Shown: in pieces, positions 1 through 5,587 of the stretch
Layout of the letters: each line of letters begins with the position of its first letter
Numbering within the stretch: the stretch's first letter is position 1
Source of the DNA: Candidatus Collierbacteria bacterium GW2011_GWB1_44_6
GTDB taxonomy: Bacteria; Patescibacteriota; Microgenomatia; UBA1400; MFAQ01
Length of the DNA stretch: 9,386 nucleotides
NCBI GenBank assembly: GCA_000998025.1
Contig: LCJG01000037.1
Coordinates: 1-9,386, forward strand
Direction: 5' to 3'
Made by a program: the position numbers and the translations under genes
The notes under the pieces: generated by a model
The model's input: only the letters and a program-made list of their open reading frames with translations
Told to the model about the DNA's origin: nothing
Databases searched by the model: none

Positions 1-1
1 T

Positions 2-358
2 TCCGGAGTAACCGTGCCGGTGGCGGGTGTGGCTCCGGTATCGACAATACCCGCCACGACACAGTACACAGCGACTATTTCCTGGTCACCCGCAGCCGCA
101 ATATTCGCTGCCAGTACCGTTTACACGGCCACGATTACTATCTCGCCCAAATCGGGTTACACACTAACCGGAGTATCTACAAATTTCTTTACAGTTGCCG
201 GAGCGACGGCAACCAACGCTCTCAACTCGGGCGTCGTTTCGGCGCTATTTCCGCCAACAGGGGAAGTGCCGCTGGAAGACGACGGAGTTTTGGTTTTTGA
301 AGATACCCATCAACCCTCATGTCCACCATCCGACCCTTATTGCCGCCAGCAAAACTAA
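2..358 (+). CDS. C-terminal end of a repeat-containing surface protein (5' partial)
   Basis: The frame is open to the left window edge, so only the last 118 residues are visible and the true start lies outside. About 80 residues form one unit of a Thr/Ala/Val-rich, beta-strand-like repeat. It has paired TATI strands, a WSP turn, a SPKSGYTLTG hairpin and a FFTVAGATATN segment. This resembles the Ig-like repeats found in tandem in secreted or S-layer-type bacterial proteins (family recollection, not searched). A short acidic tail follows, with two Cys (CPPSDPYC) just before the TAA stop. No sorting motif or C-terminal membrane helix is seen, so anchoring, if any, must be elsewhere. It probably acts at the cell surface in adhesion or as a structural protein. 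Its last 137 bp overlap the 3' end of the convergent PIG-L gene, which is unusual. Confidence 0.72.
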   Translation, partial: SGVTVPVAGVAPVSTIPATTQYTATISWSPAAAIFAASTVYTATITISPKSGYTLTGVSTNFFTVAGATATNALNSGVVSALFPPTGEVPLEDDGVLVFEDTHQPSCPPSDPYCRQQN

Positions 359-824
359 CCCAAAGCAATTTTATTTTCTTATTCTTAATCCTCTTCAATG
401 TCCGAAAAACTTCTAAGGATAAACTTATATGATCTGGATGACCCGAAACCCCAGACAGGTCGTAAGTTACCACCAAGCCGGGACTGGTTTCAGAAACAAA
501 CTTTGACAATCTTTCTCTCCACCTCATCGTTCTACGGAGTTTTCCATCGTCGAATTTCCACATAATCCAATCAGACACCCCAAGCCTGCTCATCGCTGAG
601 GCCATCTCCTGCCTTCGGATTTCGGCAGAACTTCTCCCCCGACCGCTGATATGAATTTTCCCTCTTCCACCTTCAGTTAGAGTCAACACTGTCACTTGAT
701 ATCCCCCAGCCATCGCCCTCTGAATTAGACCTCCAGCCATCACCGACTCATCATCCGGATGCGGAAAAACCACCAGCATTTTTTTATTAGTAATAATCTC
801 AAGCAAACTATCATTTGATTTCAT
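222..824 (-). CDS. PIG-L family (LmbE-like) deacetylase, atypical C-terminus
   Basis: This is a zinc-dependent N-acetylglucosaminyl/amide deacetylase of the PIG-L/LmbE superfamily, whose members deacetylate N-acetyl sugars in glycoconjugates and small thiols. The signature PHPDDE lies at residues 21-26 and supplies the first His/Asp zinc ligands. GHPDH at about 128-132 supplies the later His. A Rossmann-like strand (MLVVF, 16-20) precedes the first motif. The product is 200 aa, at the short end for the family. From about residue 156 the frame runs antisense through the neighbouring surface-protein gene, and the tail is Arg/Pro/Leu-rich, so the native C-terminal region may have been lost or replaced. 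The start at 824 is the first Met upstream of the core; no SD is visible. Substrate unknown. Family assignment is firm; the 3' boundary is doubtful. Confidence 0.86.
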   Translation of the reverse strand: MKSNDSLLEIITNKKMLVVFPHPDDESVMAGGLIQRAMAGGYQVTVLTLTEGGRGKIHISGRGRSSAEIRRQEMASAMSRLGVSDWIMWKFDDGKLRRTMRWRERLSKFVSETSPGLVVTYDLSGVSGHPDHISLSLEVFRTLKRIKNKKIKLLWVSFAGGNKGRMVDMRVDGYLQKPKLRRLPAALPLLAEIAPKRRPS

Positions 825-826
825 TT

Positions 827-855
827 CGCAGCAAATTATTTGTTAATTTGTTGCG
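827..855. repeat. 12-bp imperfect inverted repeat upstream of the PIG-L gene
   Basis: The arms 827-838 and 844-855 are complementary over 12 positions with one G/T exception, separated by a 5-nt loop (TTTGT). It starts 2 bp from the PIG-L start codon, so it would form a hairpin in any leader, or act as an operator. There is no U-tract, so it is not a simple terminator. Confidence 0.55.
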
Positions 856-856
856 G

Positions 857-872
857 GGTCACCTAGGTGACC
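857..872. repeat. Perfect 16-bp palindrome
   Basis: GGTCACCTAGGTGACC is exactly self-complementary. It lies 1 bp beyond the previous inverted repeat and matches 13 of 16 positions of the hairpin sequence at 1027-1042, the terminator of the next gene. That suggests a related or duplicated element. It lacks a T-run on either strand, so it is not itself a terminator. Confidence 0.6.
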
Positions 873-894
873 AGATTCCACCTCAACTCTTTAG

Positions 895-970
895 TCCGCC
901 TATGGCGGATACTCAATTTATCCTTTGACGCCGGATATCGTCGGTGATTAGCCGCCCTATGGGTCCGGCG
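895..970. repeat. Two further GC-rich inverted repeats, function unknown
   Basis: TCCGCC-TAT-GGCGGA (895-909) is a 6-bp stem with a 3-nt loop. CGCCGGA (929-935) pairs with TCCGGCG (964-970) and encloses a smaller CCC-TAT-GGG hairpin (955-963). With the palindromes at 827-872, nearly all of 827-970 can fold. The intergenic stretch 825-1015 holds no gene I can support. It could be a remnant mobile repeat or a structured RNA. Confidence 0.45.
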
Positions 971-1015
971 CACGCTTCCAGACCAGGTTTTATAAATGTA
1001 ATAGTCAAATATATC

Positions 1016-1045
1016 ACAAAAAATGCGGCCACCTAAGCGACCGCA
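1016..1045 (-). terminator. Rho-independent terminator of the 1055-1540 gene
   Basis: On the minus strand, T-GCGGTC / 8-nt loop / GGCCGC-A forms a 7-bp stem (one U-G pair) directly followed by a run of T. It begins 10 bp after the TAA stop of the upstream gene. The inner arms are identical to those of the terminator at 8389-8414. Confidence 0.8.
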
Positions 1046-1054
1046 AATACCCAT

Positions 1055-1540
1055 TTACCCCAACTTTGCCTTTTCCACCTGAATCTGAAACTTCGCCCAG
1101 CGGATCTTCTGATCTATCCAGGCCAGAGTGTAATATTCCCAATGATCTTCTTTTAAGTACCGGTACAGGACCGGCACTTGCTTGATGGCCACGCTTGTTG
1201 CGTCTGAAATCCCCATGGAGTAATAAAGGCCAGGGCGGCCGTACCGAAGTCCAGATTCCGGAAACCACGACAAAACAAAATTGAATCTTGGAGTCGTATA
1301 CCTTGACAGTCTGGCAACAAAGTCCAGTAACGCCGGTACTGGATATTCTGAACCTTGGAGCAAAGTCCAAAATCTAGGATCGGGATCGGTCACGTTTAAC
1401 TGTGAATAGGCACGGGCGATGTTGAGACCAGCAACCATTCCAGAAAAGTATGCAACACCATTCTGACTAAATTCATCGACACAAAACAGCGAAGACTTGG
1501 CTACAAATTCCAGATCACTAACCACAACAGGTGCAGACAT
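1055..1540 (-). CDS. Hypothetical protein, 161 aa
   Basis: I do not recognise a family. The product is soluble-looking, with no signal peptide or membrane helix, and is rich in aromatic residues in its second half (FNFVLSWFPESG, GLYYSMG, EDHWEYYTLAW). It has one Cys near residue 20 and ends in a basic Lys-rich stretch. Coding status is well supported. A strong SD (AAGGGAGG, plus-strand 1545-1552) lies 4 nt before the ATG, an extended -10 lies further upstream, and a terminator follows the stop. It is therefore probably a monocistronic unit, transcribed divergently from the membrane-protein gene at 1606. Function unknown. Confidence 0.78.
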   Translation of the reverse strand: MSAPVVVSDLEFVAKSSLFCVDEFSQNGVAYFSGMVAGLNIARAYSQLNVTDPDPRFWTLLQGSEYPVPALLDFVARLSRYTTPRFNFVLSWFPESGLRYGRPGLYYSMGISDATSVAIKQVPVLYRYLKEDHWEYYTLAWIDQKIRWAKFQIQVEKAKLG

Positions 1541-1572
1541 AATACCTCCCTTGAAGGTGCTTTACAGCCTAT

Positions 1573-1581
1573 ATTTTACCA
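1573..1581 (-). promoter_or_regulatory. Extended -10 promoter for the 1055-1540 gene
   Basis: The minus strand reads TGGTAAAAT, a TGn-extended -10 with hexamer TAAAAT, about 33 nt before the ATG, leaving room for a leader holding the SD. No good -35 is visible. It is back to back with the rightward -10 at 1593-1598. Confidence 0.45.
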
Positions 1582-1592
1582 CCTCCCAAATG

Positions 1593-1598
1593 TATACT
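1593..1598 (+). promoter_or_regulatory. -10 hexamer for the 1606 gene, probably leaderless
   Basis: TATACT (5 of 6 to TATAAT) ends 7 nt before the ATG at 1606. A transcript starting at the usual distance would begin at or next to the A of the start codon. No SD precedes the ATG, consistent with leaderless translation. No convincing -35. Confidence 0.45.
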
Positions 1599-1765
1599 CT
1601 TTGCCATGTGTAAATGGTTAGCTGTTATAGGGATCTCCTTAGTCTTGATTCTCTTTATTTACCCCTCAGCCTTTATCTATCCCAAAGACACTCTTCCGGA
1701 CAACAACGACACTCGGCTAATCGCCTACATCATTGGCCAAGCCCAAAAGAACATCCTGCAAGGCC

Positions 1766-1823
1766 AGTCCCTGCACTACGGTACCTTTTTCGCTAGTCCC
1801 TGCACTACGGTACCTTTTTCGCT
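1766..1823 (+). repeat. Perfect 2 x 29-bp tandem duplication inside a coding region
   Basis: Positions 1766-1794 and 1795-1823 are identical, beginning AGTCCCTGCACTACGG and ending TTTTTCGCT. Because 29 is not divisible by 3, the second copy shifts the frame; deleting either copy restores it. The lack of any mismatch implies a recent event. Confidence 0.95.
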
Positions 1824-2281
1824 CCTGACAAAAATACTCTCACATATTCAGATCTGTTCCTCACCTCCGTCATTATTACTTTACCGGCACGACTATTCAC
1901 TGATCACCCTATTATCATTTTTAACCTAGCCCTAGTCACACACTTCCTACTAACCATCATCGCCTCATATTTACTATTTGGATACTTGCTTAAAGATCAC
2001 TGGGTCACCACCTTAGCAGTCATCCTTTTTAACTTTTCCGGATATCACCTTCACTATCTTCCCCATCTCCAAATGTTTTCTCTCTGGCCCTTACTCCTCT
2101 CGATATATTTTTTTATCCGTTTCCAAAACGAAAATCGAATCGTTTTTCTTAACCTCTATTTTCTCACCGTCACCGCCCAAATCGCCGAAAGCATCTTCCC
2201 CGTTTATCTCATTTTCTTCGCCAGTATTTCCCTCGTCATTGCGCGATTCGGTACGCTGAACCAAAGCAATCCAGAAAAACC

Positions 2282-2315
2282 TGGATCGCCACGTCACATA
2301 TTCCTCGCGATGACG
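2282..2315. repeat. Dispersed palindromic repeat remnant within coding sequence
   Basis: The segment begins TGGATCGCCACGTCAC and ends TCCTCGCGATGACG. It closely resembles, with a few changes, an interspersed repeat common in many bacterial genomes (GTCATTGCGAGGA ... GCAATCC on the opposite strand). This is from memory, not a search. It encodes the hydrophilic stretch KPGSPRHIFLAMTK between two membrane helices without breaking the frame. Confidence 0.5.
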
Positions 2316-2546
2316 AAATATTCCCTACCCTTCCTTCCGGTCTGGATTTTTCTTTTGTTTCCATATTTCCAACTCCACCTCTCGCTCCCAGAAGCTTCCC
2401 GCCCCATTCGCGACGCCGCCCATTTTTCCCTAGGTCTCGACGAAGTTTTCACCAAATATCACAGCTGGACCACAATATTATTGTTTCTCGTTTCCTATCT
2501 ATCGTCACATGGGTGGTCGCAAAATCATTATCCAATTTTGAAAAGA

Positions 2547-2653
2547 TTGCGCAAAGCGAAAAAGCATGGTCTCCGACTACTGTCGGAGTTTTTCGCTGCA
2601 AGACAGGACGGCTTTGCCGCAGGGCAAAGAGCGATCCGTTTTTCAAAAAGGAT
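2547..2653. repeat. Cluster of consecutive hairpins inserted in frame in the membrane-protein gene
   Basis: In order: the palindrome TTGCGCAA (2547-2554); a large bulged hairpin with arms AGCGAAAAA/TTTTTCGCT and CTCCGAC/GTCGGAG (2555-2597); CTTTGCC/GGCAAAG with a 4-nt loop (2612-2629); and ATCC-TTTTT/AAAAA-GGAT with a bulge (2634-2653). Together they encode a strongly basic, non-membrane stretch between helices ending LVSYLSSHGW and starting WKIIFFFSLIM. This looks like an inserted palindromic element that kept the reading frame. Confidence 0.6.
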
Positions 2654-3306
2654 AAGGATGAATAGCGACCATCTTGCATGGAAAATAATTTTCTTTTTCT
2701 CCCTAATTATGTCCCTCGGCCCGGTCCTCAAAATATTTGGCCAAAATTTTCGGATCTTTGGCTTCCCCATTCCCCTACCTTACGCTCTTTTTTACTATCT
2801 TTTTCCTGGCTTTACTGGCTTCCGCACCCCCAGCCGCTTTATAGTCCTGACACTTCTGGCGGCCGTAATAATCATCGGCTTCTATCTCAAACCTCTTTTT
2901 GAAAAACTGAAATTAAAAACCAAATTTATCTTTATACTTTTGCTCCTTTCACTACTGTTACTCGAAGCTGATCTTCCCCTCAAAGGCTATCCAGTCAACA
3001 TCAACACGCATCCCGTCTACGAACAGGTCAAAGCCCTACCACCAGAGGCCGTTATTTTGGAACTTCCCATAAAACTTTGGAACATGCCCGACCACGAAAT
3101 TGAGTCTATCCGCTCACTATATTCGTTGACGCATCACCACCGCCGCCTGGGAGGTTTCTCCGGCTTTGCCACCAAAACCTGGATCGATCTGGTCGAAAAG
3201 ATAAACACCCATGGCTTAAACCCAGAAAATATTGAAAAACTGAAATCTTTCGGTGTTACTCACGTCATTGAAAACAACACCCTCTCCCCTCTCTAAGCAT
3301 TGTCCA

Positions 3307-3741
3307 TTACTCTTTCTGCTTTGCCGTTTCTCCATGCGCTCCCGCCCCCACCTTCTTTAGCAAGCTCTGAACAAAACTTTCTTTCTCTCTTTTTTCTCCA
3401 GCTTCCTTCTGCTGTTTTTCTTGGTCTTGCTGGGCCTTCTCTTGGGCAATTTGCTGATCTAATTGCTGTCTTCTTTGCCGATATTGCTCCAACTCTCCCT
3501 TGACCTGCTCATATCTTTGTTGATCTTTTTGTTTGCTCTCTGCCGCTTTACGTTCTCGGTCAATTTTCCCTTGCTCACTAGACTTATCTGCCTGCGGCGC
3601 ACCGGCTCCGCTGGGAGCACCGGTAATTTGCTCAATGGTCGTTTCCACAATCTGCTTCCCCGCATCGGCTGCAGATTTAACAGTACTCTTCCCCAATTCA
3701 AATAAATTATCGACTACTTGCTGACCAATAGGTGCGGGCAT
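3307..3741 (-). CDS. Coiled-coil hypothetical protein, 144 aa
   Basis: No family recognised. Residues 1-45 are a moderately amphipathic helix-prone region (QQVVDNLFELGKSTVKS), followed by a Gly/Ala/Pro linker (GAPSGAGAP). A long, highly charged segment of about 70 residues follows, rich in Gln, Lys and Glu, as in a continuous coiled coil (EQYRQRRQQLDQQIAQEKAQ). The C-terminal tail is short and basic. No Cys, signal peptide or membrane helix. It is the last gene of the dnaX operon, starting 19 bp after the MazG-like gene and ending 10 bp from the convergent membrane-protein gene. A structural or scaffolding role is only a guess from composition. An AGGG sits 3 nt before the ATG, too close for an ideal SD. 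Confidence 0.75.
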   Translation of the reverse strand: MPAPIGQQVVDNLFELGKSTVKSAADAGKQIVETTIEQITGAPSGAGAPQADKSSEQGKIDRERKAAESKQKDQQRYEQVKGELEQYRQRRQQLDQQIAQEKAQQDQEKQQKEAGEKREKESFVQSLLKKVGAGAHGETAKQKE

Positions 3742-3760
3742 TACCCTAATTTAACCACAA

Positions 3761-4102
3761 TTAATCGGCCTTTTGCGGATTTTCCACACTCGAATCAATT
3801 CGCTTTTCCAATAAGTTCATCTTAGTAACAAACTCCGGTTCCAAATCCACTCCTAATTTTTCCGAAATATTAATTATCGCCCAAAGGCAGTCACACAATT
3901 CCTCTTTTAATTTATTGTCTACGTCTACAATGACTCTTTTGCCTTCTTTCGCCATTATTAGTTTCATTAAATCCCCAACATCACCCACCAACCCTTCTGT
4001 TAGCTCCGACAAATTCCATTCCCTACCCATCCTGGCAATCTCCAATTTTCGGTATTTGTCTTTAACTCTCAACGCAATTTGTTGTATTTCCTTAAACTCC
4101 AT
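3761..4102 (-). CDS. MazG-like nucleotide pyrophosphohydrolase
   Basis: A small all-alpha NTP pyrophosphatase-type protein (113 aa, usual for single-domain MazG-like proteins). Such enzymes hydrolyse non-canonical or excess NTPs to NMP and PPi. The second metal-binding motif is clear: KEELCDCLW, with E68 and D71 in the ExxD pattern, followed by the typical INISEKLGVDLEPEF helix. The first motif, normally ExxE, appears as GDVGDL with D41 and D44, so acidic ligands are kept but as Asp. The C-terminal KMNLLEKRI segment also fits the family. It lies 11 bp after recR and 19 bp before the coiled-coil gene, so it is co-transcribed with the DNA replication/repair genes, consistent with nucleotide-pool cleaning. 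No SD. The family is fairly sure; the substrate is unknown. Confidence 0.75.
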   Translation of the reverse strand: MEFKEIQQIALRVKDKYRKLEIARMGREWNLSELTEGLVGDVGDLMKLIMAKEGKRVIVDVDNKLKEELCDCLWAIINISEKLGVDLEPEFVTKMNLLEKRIDSSVENPQKAD

Positions 4103-4113
4103 ATCTTTTTATT

Positions 4114-4725
4114 CTACATCGCACCCCGGCCCTCCAAGGCTCTGGTCAAAGTCTGGCCATCTGCATATTCTATATCTGCCCCGGTGGGCAGCCCACGGCC
4201 AATCCTGGTCACCTTCAAGGAGTCTCCTTGTAGGCCTAGTTCTTTAATACGCTCCACGATATACATCGCTGTGGCCTCACCCTCCATGTTCGGATTGGTC
4301 GCCAATATCAGCTCTTTTATCTCCCCTGTTTTTAGCCTAGCCATAAGCTGGGGAATGCGAAGATCATTGGGACCTATGCCCGCCAAAGGCGCCACCGCGC
4401 CACCCAGTACGTGATAAACCCCTTTGTACCCATCCGCCCGCTCAAACGCCAATAAGTCCAAAGAAGTCTCTACCACGCACACCGTACTTTTATCCCGGTT
4501 ATCATCCTGGCAAACAGGACAAAACTCTTCTTCGCCTACATTGAAACACAAGGCGCAAAGCTTGGTGTCCTTCTTCAGGTTTTCCAATGCTTGAGCAAAC
4601 CTAGTCAACTTTTCCTGAGGTACATTCAACAGATAATAAGCCAGCCTAGCCGCCGACTTTGGCCCTATCCCAGGCAAAGCCTCAAACGCATCAATCACTT
4701 TCTGAACAGGGCGGATACTTCTCAT
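4114..4725 (-). CDS. recR: Recombination mediator protein RecR
   Basis: RecR works with RecF/RecO in loading RecA onto gapped single-stranded DNA; it forms ring-like oligomers that clamp DNA. All family parts are present in order over 203 aa, the usual length. There is a helix-hairpin-helix (LPGIGPKSAARLA, 17-29), a four-Cys zinc site (C57, C60, C69, C72), and a Toprim domain starting with VCVVET (82-87) and including NPNMEGEATAMYI. The C-terminal signature GLPTGADIEYAD also fits. The gene starts 4 bp after the preceding gene, with no SD, suggesting translational coupling. It sits in the common dnaX-ybaB-recR neighbourhood. Confidence 0.97.
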   Translation of the reverse strand: MRSIRPVQKVIDAFEALPGIGPKSAARLAYYLLNVPQEKLTRFAQALENLKKDTKLCALCFNVGEEEFCPVCQDDNRDKSTVCVVETSLDLLAFERADGYKGVYHVLGGAVAPLAGIGPNDLRIPQLMARLKTGEIKELILATNPNMEGEATAMYIVERIKELGLQGDSLKVTRIGRGLPTGADIEYADGQTLTRALEGRGAM

Positions 4726-4729
4726 AAAC

Positions 4730-5206
4730 TCAATATTCTATAACCCCATTTACGAACTTCATGGATAGTAATTCATTGGGTAATAGCCGCAGGTCAATTT
4801 CTCCTTTTACTATTACAAATAATTTATTGTTCCCTGTTTCTGGCGCTTCACGATCTTCTTTGTCAGGAAATTCATAACGAAGAACTTCCATTCCATCATC
4901 GGCCTTTTCATTTGTCTTTTCCTCATAGTCCAATAGCTCCTTAAGAAAATCATCACTTACTGAAACAAGCAATTTTAAGCCAGATTTATTAAAGTGTTTA
5001 TCCAAAAAGGCGTTCACCGGTCCTCTGGCTACATATCTTTTCTGCATTTGTGTTGCACCTTTAGCCGTTGTCATCTTGTATTCCCTTTTCCATGCTTCCA
5101 GGAGTTTTCCTAATTCTACGTTTAGTTCTTTCAATTCATCATCTGGTACCCTTTCGGGTGCATTTTTTAGCACCTCGGGAGTAGGCTCTGCGTTTTTTTC
5201 GGTCAT
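4730..5206 (-). CDS. Unrecognised 158-aa protein between ybaB and recR
   Basis: I recognise no family. The N-terminal 30 residues are acidic and probably disordered. A helical segment follows (DDELKELNVELGKLLEAWKR), then a mixed Lys-rich middle with FLDKHFNKSGLKLLVSVSDDF. The C-terminal part has beta character (KLFVIVKGEIDLRLLP). No Cys and no membrane helix, so it is likely cytosolic. It starts 9 bp after ybaB and ends 4 bp before recR, so it belongs to the same transcript. Its stop is TGA, showing that TGA is a terminator in this genome. A TATAAC hexamer lies 8 nt before the ATG and overlaps the ybaB stop, so an internal leaderless promoter is possible. Position suggests a link to DNA replication or repair, but nothing in the sequence proves it. 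Confidence 0.8.
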   Translation of the reverse strand: MTEKNAEPTPEVLKNAPERVPDDELKELNVELGKLLEAWKREYKMTTAKGATQMQKRYVARGPVNAFLDKHFNKSGLKLLVSVSDDFLKELLDYEEKTNEKADDGMEVLRYEFPDKEDREAPETGNNKLFVIVKGEIDLRLLPNELLSMKFVNGVIEY

Positions 5207-5215
5207 GAGGATATG

Positions 5216-5509
5216 TTATACCCCTTTCGGTAAATTACCTAGTACTTTGGACAAGTCTCCCATGGAGTCCTTCATTTCTTCTGCCGCGTACTTCTGGGCT
5301 TTCGTAATAGCCTCGTTTATTACTTTAACTGCCGAATTCATATTCTCTCCACCAATATATAGCTCTTTGAGCTTGCCGTCCCCGGTGACTATGGCCTTTA
5401 CGTCCCCATCCTCAATTTCTGTCTTGTGACCGGCAATCTTCCTCTGGAGCAAGGCTAATTTTGCCAAAGCTGCTCCCTGAGACCCAAACTGTTTTATTCC
5501 GTTAAACAT
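5216..5509 (-). CDS. ybaB: YbaB/EbfC family nucleoid-associated protein
   Basis: A small dimeric DNA-binding protein of the YbaB/EbfC family, which binds DNA as a tweezer-shaped dimer and is usually encoded between dnaX and recR. At 97 aa it matches the family length. The pattern is an N-terminal helix (GAALAKLALLQRKIAG), a central beta sheet (VKAIVTGDGKLKELYIGGENM), then a C-terminal helix (AITKAQKYAAEEMKDSM). The G-D-G-K-L-K-E-L-Y-I strand pair is the family hallmark. AGGT lies 7 nt before the ATG, a usable SD, and an extended -10 lies upstream. It may thus have its own promoter as well as dnaX read-through. Confidence 0.9.
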   Translation of the reverse strand: MFNGIKQFGSQGAALAKLALLQRKIAGHKTEIEDGDVKAIVTGDGKLKELYIGGENMNSAVKVINEAITKAQKYAAEEMKDSMGDLSKVLGNLPKGV

Positions 5510-5538
5510 TTTCTTTACCTAATTTCTAACTTCTCTAT

Positions 5539-5547
5539 TGTATAACA
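5539..5547 (-). promoter_or_regulatory. Possible internal promoter ahead of ybaB
   Basis: The minus strand reads TGTTATACA, a TGn-extended -10 with hexamer TATACA (5 of 6), about 29 nt before the ybaB ATG and inside the 78-bp dnaX-ybaB gap. No clear -35. Confidence 0.35.
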
Positions 5548-5566
5548 AACCACAACCTTGACACCC

Positions 5567-5583
5567 GCAAGGACAGGCCTTGC
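5567..5583 (-). other. Hairpin in the dnaX-ybaB gap
   Basis: GCAAGG/CCTTGC arms with a 5-nt loop, 4 bp after the dnaX stop. There is no T-run on the minus strand, so it is not a canonical terminator. It could act in mRNA processing or as a partial attenuator. Confidence 0.4.
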
Positions 5584-5587
5584 AGCC

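Larger units (their letters stand above)
1606..3296 (+). pseudogene. Polytopic GT-C/YfhO-like membrane protein, frameshifted by a 29-bp duplication
   Basis: The first reading frame (from ATG 1606) goes out of frame after a perfect 29-bp tandem duplication and stops at 1929. The remainder continues in another frame to the TAA at 3296. Skipping one copy gives one continuous 553-residue protein. HYGTFFA then joins directly to PDKNTLTYSDLFLTS, which fits the family. Features are an N-terminal helix (about 5-25), a lumenal/extracellular Asp near residue 35 (NNDTRL), and many further membrane helices. A soluble C-terminal part has VILELPIKLW, a GGFSGF motif and a terminal GVTHVIE strand. This pattern is typical of bacterial GT-C-fold/YfhO-like membrane proteins implicated in transferring sugars from lipid carriers (family recollection). 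It ends soon after GVTHVIE, probably somewhat short. Two palindromic inserts lie within it. It could be a true pseudogene, a reversible slip-strand switch, or an assembly error. Confidence 0.8.

Noticed and set aside
863..1054. 63-aa open frame on the minus strand
   Set aside because: It begins inside the terminator of the upstream gene, crosses the palindrome cluster, has an Arg/His-rich random composition and no SD.
1986..3296. Treating the second half of the membrane protein as an independent gene starting at 1986
   Set aside because: The same frame is open from the end of the 29-bp repeat (1824) and continues the family sequence, so the Met at 1986 is internal.
3463..3705. Plus-strand frames opposite the coiled-coil gene
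   Set aside because: Leu/Phe-rich complements of the Gln/Lys-rich coding strand, with no start signals.
4730..4732. Alternative genetic code with TGA as Gly
   Set aside because: TGA ends the 158-aa gene just before the recR start, and the conserved genes read normally with the standard bacterial code.
5567..5583. Terminator between dnaX and ybaB
   Set aside because: A 6-bp stem exists but no T-run follows; listed only as a hairpin.
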